From Daucus carota subsp. sativus (lineage: Eukaryota; Streptophyta; Magnoliopsida; Apiales; Apiaceae): 64,000 nt of DNA. A program made the translations under genes and the position numbers. Shown here piece after piece: positions 27,721 to 39,484 of the stretch (the first letter of the stretch is position 1; each line of letters opens with the position of its first letter). The notes beneath the pieces are model-generated. The model saw only the letters and a program-made list of their open reading frames with translations. It had not been told where the DNA came from and did not search any database. The stretch lies in assembly GCF_001625215.2 (NCBI RefSeq), contig NC_030385.2, positions 41,689,598-41,753,597 of the forward strand. Reading direction: 5' to 3'.

Positions 27721-28032
27721 GGTCCTGTTTGGGATTAGCTGTTAGCGGATTGAATTAGATGTTTTGACTAGCGGATTGAAATAGATGTTTTGACTAGCGG
27801 ATTGAACTAACTGTTTCTCGTAAAACTGTTTGGTTAATAGCCGATTGATTAGCTTTTTCTGACACACACCAAAACCTCCAACTCAAAAAGCTCCTCAAAA
27901 TAGCTTTTTCAAAATTAGCTTTTTTGGTACAAACCTCTATTTCAATCCGCTAACTACCAAACACTTGTATTAGCGGATTCTAGTGGTCAAACCTCTAATT
28001 TTGCCTCAAACCTCTAACTTCCAAACATGACC
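27721..28032. mobile_element. Tourist/PIF-like MITE
   Basis: The ends are GGTCCTGTTTGGGATTAG and CTAACTTCCAAACATGACC, inverted and close to the GGKCATGTTTGG ends common in plant Tourist elements. TTT flanks both sides. The interior repeats 'gactagcggattgaa' and its complement, giving a folded structure. It is 312 bp without coding content. Confidence 0.65.
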
Positions 28033-28276
28033 TTTGTTTTTTAAATTTTCTTTTTTTAACAAAAATATTAATTTTACATTATTATTCAGAATTTTTTTAA
28101 ATATAATCTGTAGAAGTATGTTTTCTTTACTTCCACATACATATAAAATTTCAAAACGACTATTGTTTTGAAATGTTGGAAATGCTCCGTCATTAACATA
28201 TAATTTTTAAAGTTTAGTGGATCTCCATCTTGTTTGAGTGATTTGTAATATATGAAGGGAGGGGGCAACTCCACTC

Positions 28277-29072
28277 TCATGCCATCTCCAACAGTTGTGA
28301 TCCAAAAATCCAAATTTGAATCACCAACTGATCCAAATTCTGATCCAAATTTCTGACCAACTCCAACAGCGTGATCCAAATTCTGATCCAAATTACTTTT
28401 TGTATATTATATTGCATAAATTTTATATTAAATTATTTAATCTCAAATTTAATTTTTAATTATTATTAACTACTCATATTATATTTAATTGATTAATTTA
28501 ATTATTTTTTTTAAAATCGATCAAAGTATCTCAAAATCAAGGAAATGAAGAAGGTCAAGGATTTCCAAATGATATGAATAGTTACGGACAATAAATTGAT
28601 TATCTCGGAGGAAACAAAAATAATCGGTTCGACTAAATCAAATTTTATATTTATCGTATTGTTTTCTAGCCATTTCCCGGTATTGTAATTTTTTTATGCA
28701 TTTTATATACTTTTTATTTTATGCATGTAATGTACTCTTTTTTTAATTTCAATGGAATTTTCTCTCCTATTATTCTAATTTTTTACTAAAACATTAATTT
28801 TCTTAATTATTAATTATAAAGTATTATTAATTAAATATTAATAATCATAAATTCATTTTAAACTCGATAAACAAAAGATATAGAAATAACAAAATCATTA
28901 TTTTATAATAAAGTAGGTGATCCAAATTTGGATCAGTGAACAGTGGTGATCCAAATTTGGATCAGTACTATTCACTGATCCAAATTTGGATCACTTTTTG
29001 GGGAGGAGAATTTGGGATAATCTGCCCAAAATTTGGATCTTTGGATCACTACTGGATTTGCGCTCAACCCCC
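28277..29072. repeat. Palindromic repeat element built on GATCCAAATTTGGATC
   Basis: Both ends carry inverted copies of a block of about 25 bp (left 'gttgtgatccaaaaatcc', right complement 'gtagtgatccaaagatcc'). The interior holds many GATCCAAAT half sites. At 28918-28993 three full GATCCAAATTTGGATC palindromes stand about 25-30 bp apart. The middle is AT-rich. It is probably a non-autonomous DNA transposon, but no target duplication was resolved. Confidence 0.5.
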
Positions 29073-30241
29073 TTCAAAACAGTATTCTTCTCCATAGACC
29101 ATATATATTCAAATTAAGTTGATGAGCTCTGAAGAAACTCAACTTCTCAATCAAGTTCACTTGTTGAAAATTTTAGTGAATCATTAGGTACCTCCATTTC
29201 CTCTAAATTTTTATATAGTAACTCAAAGGTGCCAACCCCACTACTTTCCCACTGTTGTTTTCACAAATAGGGTAAGAAATGGATTTGTATGGCTAAAATG
29301 GAACAATATTGTAGTGCCCTATAAAAAAAATAATATTCTTCAATTTTATTGGGGCATATTTTGGTATTTTGGACCCAATTTCAACCCCTGACTAGTTAAC
29401 TAATGGTGGCATTCAGAATCATTTCAAAATATATGGTCCATTGTAATAGAACAATATTCATATTTTTTAAAAATATATTGAAATGATGCCCCTTGTTTAA
29501 TTATACCTCAAAAGTAATCTCCAGAGTACCTTAACAATTTGTGAATATAAATAAACTGATTTGCACAACTTGTACTCTGGACTTGACAGCTAACTGCATC
29601 ATATCTACGAGAATATAATAGATTTAGGTATTTTGAGATGATCTGATCCGAAATGCTATTAATTATATTTGTTTATCATTATAAATTTATAAATGATCCG
29701 ACAAGAAATTAAAGTGTGGTTAAACACTTGTGCGACTATCATATCCAGGCTGATTTTTATAACTACAAGAATATATAATATAAACTATTGAAGAAATTTA
29801 AGCTTTTTTAGAGAATTGGATCAATTTGTTTTTATTGATAGCGAAATTTATTATTGCAAACTCATAATTGACACGACATAATGAAAAATCTCAAATGATT
29901 ATTTAAATTTATTATTATTATATAAAAAAATATTTTATTATTATTATTATCCTAATAAAATAATTAAATTATTTGCTGGTAAAATCTTACAAACTTTTGT
30001 TCTATTTTGAAAGAAAAATCCAAATAAACAAAAAGTAAACGCAACACTAGAATGAATAAATCCAAAAAGGACCCCACTCCCAGCACTCCACAATTAATGT
30101 GTTCACTCATTTTCTCTTGCTTTTAATTCTCAACACTCCAAGTCAAAAACCCCAACAACTCACTCACAATCTCTCTCTCTCTCTCAAATCTCCTCCAACT
30201 CAACTTTCCTAAACCCCCACTGGAGTTCCCATTTAGTAGAA
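29073..30241. other. Upstream region of the WAV3-like gene
   Basis: AT-rich spacer that turns C-rich near 30060. A CT run ('ctctctctctctctct', 30169-30185) lies about 60 bp before the start codon, typical of dicot 5' leaders. No coding content was found. Confidence 0.45.
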
Positions 30242-33200
30242 ATGAGCAGCAAATGGAGGAAACTGAAGCTAGCACTTGGCTTCAACCTCTGTGTTTATGT
30301 TCCTCCTGGAGCTACCCATGATTCCCCGGAAAAGTCGCTGCTTTCTCCCACCAACTGGAGCTTTGGCTCTGCTCGCTTGTCCAAAAGCTTCAGCACTTCA
30401 TCTAAGGTCTTGCACTGTTTTCTCAAAACTCTTTCTTTTCTACTTCATTAACTACCATGATACTTATTATTGCTCTGTGTGTGTGTCTTGTTTACAAATC
30501 ATACTTGCATGACTGTTGAAAAGTTTGGTCTTTTTTTATGCCCTTTTATTCCTTTTTGCTTTTTCGTGTGTGTGTGTGTGTGTTTTTCACATTCATACAG
30601 ATTTTATAGTCTAAAATGGTGTAATTCTGCACCCAAATTGGTTATGTCAAGTGATCTCGAGATGGTAGGAGGAGGGTTTGCACCCGAATTGGTTATGTTT
30701 ACCAAATTAAACTTGCCTCACTGTGAAAAGCTTAATCCTTTTTTAAGCCCTTTGTTCAAAAAAAAGAATTGTCTCTGTGTATGTGCTCTTGTTTAATTTC
30801 TAAAAAGAAATGGATCTTGTGGTCTCTAATGTTTTGTGATTTTGTTGCCAAGACATGCTGTTACGTATTGTTCAAGAAAAGATAATTGACCATGATTATG
30901 CTGGTTTCGATTTTTTGCTTGAGTGATTACAAATTATTAACCTTTTCCAATTGCTTGACACTTTTTAAGAAAGTCTTCCAATTGCTTGATGCCTTTTATT
31001 TTGCCACTGCTTATTTTTCAAGACCATGTGGATATATTTGGGGCATTTGTGTATTTGCTCGTGTTTATATAAATTGAAAACCATCAATTACTAAAATTTG
31101 AATGCTCATCCCCTTTCTCTTCTAATCATAGAGCATACTTTCGCAAACTCTTATTACCGATAGCAAAGGTGTTTGCAATAGGGATAGGCCAACTCCAATG
31201 ATTCACTTTGCTTATTATATATGATAAATTCATACCAAATTACCGATACATGAAAAATATGAACTATAATAATTATTTTAATTTACGTTTGTTCTGCTTT
31301 GTTTGTGTTCTTTTGAAACCATAATAATAGCATGATATAGTTTATAAACTCTTTGAGATAGTTTTCATACTTAATGTATATTTAGTCCTGTCGGTTTGTC
31401 ATAATAGTTAAAGGAGGACTACAGTTTGTTACTTTCTTCCTTATCTTTGTTTAGTTATGGTATATGGAGAAAAGTAGTTCATGAATGGGGATGTTGAGTG
31501 CTGACTGATCGTTTGTCTGGTCTGGTGCCTACTCTGTATAAGTGTGTGTGAGTAATTTTATTGTATGGCCATTTTAAAACGTTGAATGTATATATATTGA
31601 AAATTCATATATATATTGAAAATTCTTACACACCCTTTTATTTATTTGGAATAGCTAGTAGCAAATTAACACCAATTGATTATTATCCACGACATAACTG
31701 TCACCTTACATGTTCAAATTCAGTAAATCTCTTTAAATTAGCTTTGATGACTAAATTAATTGGATATCCTAATTAAATGATTTGACTGATACAAATTTAT
31801 GAGAAGTTCAAATTAACTTATTATTATGAGTTCTACTAGTACACTTGAACTGCTACTATTATGAGTTGTTTATCATGGAATTAAAAACAACGCTGGGCTG
31901 TGATTGATACTTGCGTCAAAAGCTATAATTTGTGTCGCTGCTGTATGTGATGATCAGATTCTGTTGCTGCAATATATTTGCATACCAAATCCTGTTAAAT
32001 TCACTCTCTTTTATACATCTTCTTTATAGGCTTCTCCTGACATATTATGTTCTTTCCGTATTTTCCAGAAAACATGCTCCATATGTTTGGCTGCTATGAA
32101 ATGTGGGGATGGCAATGCTATTTTCACTGCAGAGTGTTCACATTCCTTTCATTTCCATTGTATTGCATCAAATGTAAGACATGGAAATCAAATCTGCCCA
32201 GTTTGCAGAGCAAAGTGGAAAGAAATTCCATGTCAAGGTCCTACACTGGAACTTCCTTCTGGAAGGTCTAGAATTAATTCTGCGGTCTGGTCGCACAACA
32301 ATGCTATGATGACAGTTGTCCGTCAACTGCCTCGCCGTCCTAATTCTAATAGACATGCTACACAAATATTGCAGTCTCCTGAGCCTGCTGTCTTTGATGA
32401 TGACGAGTCCTTGGATCACAAAATGGATATAACTGAGGAAATTTCAACAGTTAAAACTGGTGCTGATTTTAAATCCTGCACAACAATAAATATCAAGACA
32501 TACCCAGAAGTTCCAGCAGTCGCCCAGTACAGTGCTTCTAAAAACTTCACAGTCCTGGTCCATTTAAAGGCTCCTGGTTCATTTTCGGGTCACAGTCACA
32601 ATATTGATCAGTCTAACCTGTCCCCAGTTTCCCAAACTCCTCGTGCTCCTGTAGACCTTGTCACAGTTCTTGACATCAGTGGCAGCATGGCAGGTACTAA
32701 ACTTGCATTGCTAAAGCGGGGCATGGGGTTTGTTATACAGAATCTTGGCCCAAATGATCGGTTGGCAGTCATAGCCTTCTCATCAACAGCACGCCGCCTT
32801 TTCCCTCTTTGTTGTATGTCTGAGACAGGACGACAGCAGGCACTGCAAGCAGTTAACTCTTTAGTTGCAAATGGTGGAACGAATATAGCCGAGGGCTTGA
32901 GAAAGGGTGCAAAGGTGATGGAAGATCGAAGGGAAAAAAATCCAGTTTCCAGTATAATACTTCTTTCCGATGGACAGGACACATATACCATAAATGGTTC
33001 TGATGGCAGCCAAAATGAGCCTAATTATGAGCTGTTGCTTCCTACATCCATTCACGGAAAAGGGAACCCTGGCTTTGGAATTCCAGTTCATGCTTTTGGG
33101 TTCGGCACGGATCATGATGCTTCATTAATTCACTCGATCTCCGAGACCTCAGGAGGGACCTTTTCTTTCATTGAAAAGGAAGGTGCAATCCAGGATGCCT

Positions 33201-33979
33201 TTGCACAATGCATAGGGGGGCTTCTCAGTGTAGTTGTTAAAGAACTGCGTCTGACTATTGATAGTGCTGACTCTCGGATTCATCTGGGATCTATTAAATC
33301 AGGTAGCTATCAGAATCATGTGACGCCTGATTTAAAGACTGCTTATGTCGAAGTTGGTGATTTGTATGCAGATGAAGAAAGGGATTTTCTTGTTTCAGTG
33401 AATGTTCCCAAAGAGTTGGTGAACAAAGAAACATCGATTCTGAAAGTAAGATGTGTCTATAACAATCCGCTAACAAAGCACACAGTGACACTGGAGAGTG
33501 AGATAGTTAAGATTAGGAGACCTGAAATAGCTGGACAAGAGATAGTGTCCGTAGAAGTTGACAGGCAAAGGAACAGGCTGCAAGCAGCTGAGGCAATGTC
33601 TGAAGCTCGTGCTGCAGCAGAACAGGGTGACCTAGCAGGTGCAATTTCAGTCCTTGAAAGTTGTCGTAATACGTTGTCGCAAACTGTGTCGGCCAAGGCT
33701 CATGACCGCCTATGTATTGCACTGGACGCGGAGCTCAAGGAGATGCAAGAGAGGATGGCAAGCAGACATGTTTACGAGGCATCTGGAAGGGCATATATAT
33801 TATCTGGACTAAGCTCACACTCTTGGCAGCGAGCAACTTCAAGAGGTGATTCTATAGACAGTTCAAGTCTTGTTCAAGCCTATCAAACACAGTCAATGAC
33901 TGAGATGCTTACTCGTTCTCAGGCCACATTGTTGGGGAGTCCATTAGCTTATAGGCTTCTTCAACCAAAGCCAAGGTGA
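30242..33979 (+). CDS. WAV3-like: WAV3-like RING-H2 / vWA E3 ubiquitin ligase
   Basis: WAV3-family proteins are plant E3 ubiquitin ligases needed for normal root gravitropism and auxin-linked growth. Two exons (30242-30406 and 32069-33979) give 691 residues, essentially the length of Arabidopsis WAV3. The intron is 1662 bp. Order: basic N terminus (MSSKWRKLKLALGF); RING-H2 at 58-101 with all ligands visible (C58, C61, C78, H80, H83, C86, C98, C101); acidic linker; a vWA domain from about 250 with a full MIDAS motif (VLDISGS, then GGTN and LLSDGQD); a C-terminal Vwaint-like region ending near residue 600 (AAEAMSEARAAAEQGDLAGA helix). The exon 1/2 junction joins in frame (SSK|KTCSIC), which completes the RING; exon 2 alone would lack its first cysteine pair. 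The start is chosen from the conserved MSSKWRK opening. Confidence 0.95.
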
Positions 33980-34967
33980 TGTCCGAAGTATCATGCCTTT
34001 AATTCAGGCTTAAATGTTTGAAATACCTAAATGGTTGTTTTTCTATTGTTTGGATATAAATTGGAGGGTATAAGAGGAGCGGTTTTGGTGTCAATAGTGT
34101 TCCTTTTCTTTTATTGTTACTTAATGGAATAAATCCCGAATAATGCATGGAGGATACATAGAAAGGGGACGGGGTAAACAAAAAAGGAACATTATTTAGG
34201 CGTTACGTCATTTTTGTTTTTCTGTTGTTTCTAAATCCTGTGTCGTCGGATTGATGTACATATGGTAATGGTTTCTATTCTAAGAATTCGACAGTCTTGT
34301 AACTGTAGGGATGACTATGTTAATACACAAGTTGTATGCATTCTGATTTTCTTACCCTACCACATAATGTAAGTCATAAAATCATGCTATGCTGGCTCAA
34401 GAGCATGGAGGATCCTGTAGGATAATCCCTTACTTGACATTCATTTCTATGCAATTATGTCACTAGAAAGCAGTATCATACTTAGAAATTAGACTTTATA
34501 AAAGTTGATTACATTAACCTTTGCAGTAGTGGGAGAAAGTTGATCATAAAAGCTGGTAATATATTTATTGCTCAAATTTGACTTGTGTTACATGGTGGCC
34601 CTGGTTGTAAAGCTTCCACTATAGTATTACATATGGGAGGAGCCAACTGCACCATAGTTCCAACTTTTCAATCATGGTTTTAATTTGATTTCTTTTTAGT
34701 CATGGAGAAATAATCAGAATACACAAATTAAATTGATGAGATAACTTTCACAGCAGAACTTTCATATCACAAGAAAAGAACTATGTAAATGTCCAAGAAT
34801 ACCATAAATGAGACAATCTGATTACTTACTACAGCATAATGAAATCCATAGCACTAGCTAATTAAGCCTAAGAGATTGAGTGAGAGAAAGGGTAGTTTCT
34901 CTTCTTATTACTACTTCAATTACTACTACTACTACTAATGCTATTATTATTTGGAAGATTACTTGTA
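33980..34967. other. Convergent spacer between the WAV3-like and NPH3 genes
   Basis: It holds the 3' UTRs of two genes that transcribe towards each other. A plausible polyadenylation signal for the plus-strand gene lies near 34126 ('aatggaataaatcc'). Trinucleotide runs ('tactactactactacta', 34921-34936) sit in the NPH3-side UTR. No other gene is seen. Confidence 0.5.
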
Positions 34968-37590
34968 TCAATGTACCAACTCACCCTTGGCTTCATCTGG
35001 TTTTCCATTCAGAAGTGGTGTGGTGGCTGCTGGGGGCACAACTTCAGCACTGCACTTCTTCTTAGCTGCTTTGGGCTCACTGGATTTCATCTTTAGTTTG
35101 AGTCCAAACAATTTGAAGAAGCTGTTCCAACTCCCCTTTGTCTTCATAATCCTGTCGATTTCTTCTTTCATGCCCATACACTCTTTTTCTAGCTCGAAAA
35201 CCCGTTCTTTCATATCATCAAAACGGACAATCTGATTTTCCCCGGATGCTGGTTGGACAGTGTTTTCAGTTCTTGGAAGTGCTAGATTCCCGCTTGGAAC
35301 TTGCGAATCATTGTCTGATACAAAGAACCAGTTGGATACAGATGTACGGAGACGGAGCTGTTCGAAGAACAGAACTTGGACAATGACTCGAAGGGGTAGC
35401 CTCTCGTTTTGTGCTGCGTGAGTGCTTGCTTCCAGAGACAGCTTCTCGCAATTCATCAGCCTGCAAAGTTGTTCCCTTTCAGAGTCTGTAAGCCAGGGAT
35501 GCGCCTGAAATTTAATATAAGAGTAGAGAATTAGGTCTCAAATGAAAGTACATATAAACTCGGGAATTCAAGGCATCTTCTAAAACTTGAATCTTAGCAT
35601 CTGGTTTGACAAACTTGGGGAGGAATATCTGGTATAGTTTACAGGAATTTACCTTAAGGTATATGTCAATTGCACGATAAATTCCATCATCTAATTGCCT
35701 CGAGTACGGAGGTAGTACAGCAGCAAGCGACTGAAATTTGGGCAACTTCAAGTTGACATCAGGCGCAACCTCAGCCAGGTAGCTGTCGACTAAGTTAGCC
35801 ACCAATGTCAGAGGGCTAAGTGACTGTGAAATTCCAAGAAACTGCTCCTCATCCACCACACCGTTAGAGGGAGTATCAGCAGCATCCTTTTCTACTGTCA
35901 TGAAGTGATCGAGTATCCGCTGAACACAGTCTATGTCATAGAGAGTCTCCACTGAGTAACCCATACTTGGTATAAGTAGGTCTACAAGGACTGCCTGATC
36001 CAGTTGAGTGCCAACCCTCTTTTCCAAATTTTCTCGACAAGATTGACTAGCATGTAAGATCAAGGATGTTCGAAGAAGCTTTAGTAGCAGTTTTGTTGAT
36101 ATCACTCCTTTCTGATCAGGCAGAAGCTCTACTATCTCTTCCAGGAGAATTCTCTGATCTGCCTCAGTTGATGCAGATAGATTTATCTGTGGACCAGCAC
36201 GATTTCCGTTCTGAGAGTTTGATTGCCTTCCCATCAGAGGGAGATACTTCTTAGCATAGAAGATAAGGGACCCTGCAATTCTCTCCGGTTTCATACCTCT
36301 TGAACCAACAGCCAAGATCAGCCTCTTGTACAGAGGTAACCGAAGGAAAGACACATCCTCATACCACCAATCTTCACTCATATGCTGCGCCTTTGGTGCT
36401 GTGCGTATTCCATTCCACACGAGAGTGCTTGCTGGGCTCTGAGCAGCATTGCGTCCTGACACAGGCCAAATGAACAAAGGCTGATCTGAACAAGCTCTCA
36501 AGGCCAGTGAATCAATACATCTTGACACAACCCGCAGCTCTTCTGCGTGGGGAAGAACTTCTTCACATGTTTCAAGAGCCTTAATCGTATCGATCCAGTT
36601 GGCAAACACCGCATTAAGGAAGGTTTCTGTTTGTGTAACAAGGTTGCCTTCCCCATTCTCTTCATACATCTCAAGATACTCAGCTGCACACCTAAGACTC
36701 ACTACATTCTTCGCGGTAAGATCCATTTTAACACCATAACAGAACTTGGCCACCAGGAGAAATGTTTTAGCTCTCCCGGGTAAATCATGGAGTTGCAAAA
36801 CACACCTATTGTTATCTACTCCCTTTCTCTCATCATCCGATGAATCTCCGATCAAATTTTCCAGCGCCCTGCTTCTTGAAAGCAGAGGAAACTGCAAGAC
36901 TTGCCAAGAAATATCATAGCACATTGTGTACTACTAATCACAAGTTCCCAAATAAATTCATAATCATAAAAAATCTGTCTCAAGCTTGTGAAACATAAAA
37001 ATGATCTAGCTACAACACATACACAGGCCCAGAAAGTAAAATTTTTAGATGATCACATAATTAAAAAATATGAAAGATTTACTAAAATTTTAACAACCTT
37101 CATGTAAATTGCAATAATTTAACAACTTAAGTTTTCGATGACAATAAAGTCGAACAATAATAAACACAAATAAAAAAAGGTAAATCTGCAAAAATACCCG
37201 TAATTTCATAATTATTTGTAAAAATACGGCCAAAATTATAAATGAAATTGCGTTACACCGTATTTCTGAAAATAATTGATACCAACTCGGGTATTTCTGA
37301 AAAAAGCCACTTGTGAGGAGTGAAAAACAAACCTTGTGAAGATGAAAGGAAGTTTCTTCTACTTGAATGACGATATCACTTGGAAGACCAGACGAGCATA
37401 ACCTGAAGGTTTAGTTTCACATTTGATACACACATGTAAAAGAAAACATCAACTAAATAACATCTACCTCGTACATGCATAACTTAAATAAACATAATAA
37501 TTCGAACTCGACAAGAAGCAATAACACTGACCAGGATTGTCCATCTCTGTAGAAGACATCAGATTTAGAACCCAGCTTCATGCATGCCAT
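34968..37590 (-). CDS. NPH3/RPT2-family BTB protein (At1g30440-like)
   Basis: These plant-only proteins are membrane-associated adaptors, some for CUL3 ubiquitin ligases, acting in phototropin and auxin-transport signalling. Four exons (37590-37532, 37402-37333, 36891-35653 and 35504-34968) give 634 residues with exact phases. The start is the upstream of two in-frame ATGs, giving MACMKLGSKSDVF as in the closest Arabidopsis relatives. Domains: BTB/POZ (about 25-125, LPSDIVIQVEETSFHLHKFPLLSRS); NPH3 domain (about 205-475, starting DWWYEDVSFL and closing with LYRAIDIYLKAHPWL); the conserved CEKLSLEASTHAAQNERLPLR segment; then a coiled coil (MKERVFELEKECMGMKEEID, about 545-570) and a basic Lys-rich tail. 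The partner and light role are inferred from the family. A stop-free minus-strand run extends exon 3 upstream to 36924, but the splice acceptor at 36892 is clear. Confidence 0.94.
37185..37312. repeat. Inverted-repeat insert in NPH3-gene intron 2
   Basis: 'tctgcaaaaatacccg' near 37188 and 'cgggtatttctgaaaa' near 37289 form inverted ends, and 'aaaaatacgg' and 'ccgtatttctg' form an inner pair. This is a small MITE-like palindrome close to the exon 2 donor. The class is unknown. Confidence 0.4.
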
Positions 37591-37892
37591 GAGGGAATAG
37601 AAAGAGAAGGATGCAGTGAAAATAAGTAAGGAAAGGAAAGCAAATGATAAGAAGGGATAGTAATGCTGACTTGGTTAGGTTTCTGTTTGGAGTAAACATA
37701 AAACTTCTCCTCGAAATATGAGATCCCCGAGTCTACAGGCTGAAATATCCATGAGACTAATCGGCACTTACTGTTGCATCATTTTATTCTACTCCTCTTA
37801 TGTATTTTTATTTATTTGTTCAGCTTTCAGTTTATTTTTTACGTACAGTTTTGGCTTTTAACATCTTGAATATATGCATCTCGTGGGCTGTG

Positions 37893-38660
37893 CAAGGTTA
37901 ATGGTTTAAGGATTGATTATTTTATTTTATATTATATAAAAACATGAATACATTTTAGAAATCTAGTTTTACTCTTTTTAAATTATTTTAGTCTTTAAAT
38001 GGTAAATGACCAGCCAAATATATAAATTTACAACAGAGATAGCTTAAATCTTTTAATTTTACTCTTTTTAAATTATTTTAGTCTTTAAATGATAAATGAC
38101 CCGCCAAATATATAAAATTTAATAGTATAAATCTTTAAGTTCAATACATAATTTTGTCAGATTACTGGTCCCCAATAATTTATTTTGATTTTTTGTGGAA
38201 AGTATTTTCATTTTAGTTTTAATAATGTACAGATATAAAAATTTGAATTTATCAGATAAGATATGAAAAGCACTCACTATTTAATCTTTTTATTCTCATT
38301 TGCAAGGTCAATTGTTTAAGTATTAAGTATTTATTTTATTTTTTTTTGAAAGTATTAAGTATTTATTTTATCTTTCAAAAAAAAGTATTTATTTTATTAT
38401 ATATAAAACATGAATAAATTTTAGAAAATCTAATTTAACTCTTTTTTAAAAAAATTAGTCTCTAAATGGGAATGACCAGCCAAGTATAATATTTTAGAAT
38501 ATAGATGGCATAAATCTTTAAGTTCAATAAATAATATAGTCAGATTATCCCGTTCACCAATGAATTCTTTAATTATTTTTTTGTGGGGATATTACTTTGA
38601 TTTTAGTTTTAATAATGTAAAAATAAAAATTTGAATTTATCAGACAACATAAAAAAGCAA
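37893..38660. repeat. Degenerate direct duplication of about 400 bp upstream of the NPH3 gene
   Basis: Copy 1 (about 37893-38275) and copy 2 (about 38301-38660) share, in order, 'gcaaggt(t/c)aat(g/t)gtttaag', 'aaacatgaata', 'gaccagccaa', 'ataaatctttaagttcaata', 'gtcagatta' and 'ttttagttttaataatgta'. Copy 1 also has an inner doubling of about 90 bp at 37968-38058 and 38059-38140. It is AT-rich and non-coding. Confidence 0.65.
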
Positions 38661-38904
38661 GGGTTGTCCAAAAGAAAGGAAACTTGTTTCTGTTTTGCTG
38701 TCGGACAATTCCAAAAATTCCTTCAATAATTCACAAGAATACAAACGGAATGAGAAAACAATCCAGTCCAGCAGAAATCCCCCAATTTTGTTTCATACAC
38801 AAAGCAATGAAAAATTCGGTTTAACAGACTCCTTTGTCAACTATAAAGGATAAAAACACCCAATTAAAAACTACAGAAGACCTCAAAGGACAGCTTTTAA
38901 CAAT

Positions 38905-39010
38905 AAGATCACCATTAAAAAAACTATAAGACCTTCTAGGACAGCAAGAAACCAAACAGTTCCCTTAAAAAAATATAAGACCTTATAGGACAGCAAGAAA
39001 CGAAACAGAC
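38905..39010. repeat. Two-copy tandem repeat of about 50 bp
   Basis: 'aaaaaactataagacctt' then 'ggacagcaagaaaccaaaca' is repeated as 'aaaaaatataagacctta' then 'ggacagcaagaaacgaaaca'. It is about 90 percent identical by eye. It lies beyond the 3' end of UBL5. No function is apparent. Confidence 0.65.
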
Positions 39011-39420
39011 ACATTCAGCCTGATCGATACTTGCCCAAAAAACTTGTTTTAAGCTGCAGTTGGAACCCAGGAAGATAACATGCCTGGATCATACACAATT
39101 TGTAAATGTCTTCTTTCATAAGTCTGGTTATAATTTATAATATTACTAAACTGACCCTTCACAGCTCACACCAACATGGCCGAAAACCAGATGCAGAAAT
39201 AAAGACATAGATAATGTCATAATGATGAGTCACATACAAAATATTAAGTGGCTTACTGATAAATAGACAGATGTAAACACAAGTTTATGTTTAAAGAGAC
39301 AAATTCTTATTAAAGCAGGATACATAACCACGTTAACATCACAAGCCCTTGTAAAATAAAGTTTTTATCTGCACCAATACATATATAACATAGAGATCAT
39401 CAAGTAACACATCAATAGCC

Positions 39421-39484
39421 AAGAAGAGCCACCCTGCCTTTACCTGTCAACAGACTGCCATTATGTAGCGTTGGACCTCCAAAC
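39421..39484 (-). other. Probable 3'-UTR exon of UBL5
   Basis: A minus-strand acceptor (TTTTAG|GTTTGG at 39485) lines up with a strong donor just after the UBL5 stop (GATTGG|GTATGT at 41471). This implies a 3'-UTR intron of about 2 kb and a final UTR exon starting at 39484; its 3' end was not determined. By chance one frame of this exon reads as a protein-like tail (FGGPTLHNGSLLTGKGRVAL), which could instead mean a coding exon of an unrecognised gene. Confidence 0.45.

Noticed and set aside
27361-27758. Three overlapping plus-strand frames
   Set aside because: No family similarity, no codon bias and mutually overlapping; likely chance in a GC-moderate spacer.
32608-32991. Minus-strand frame of 127 codons
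   Set aside because: Antisense shadow of the vWA domain of the WAV3-like gene.
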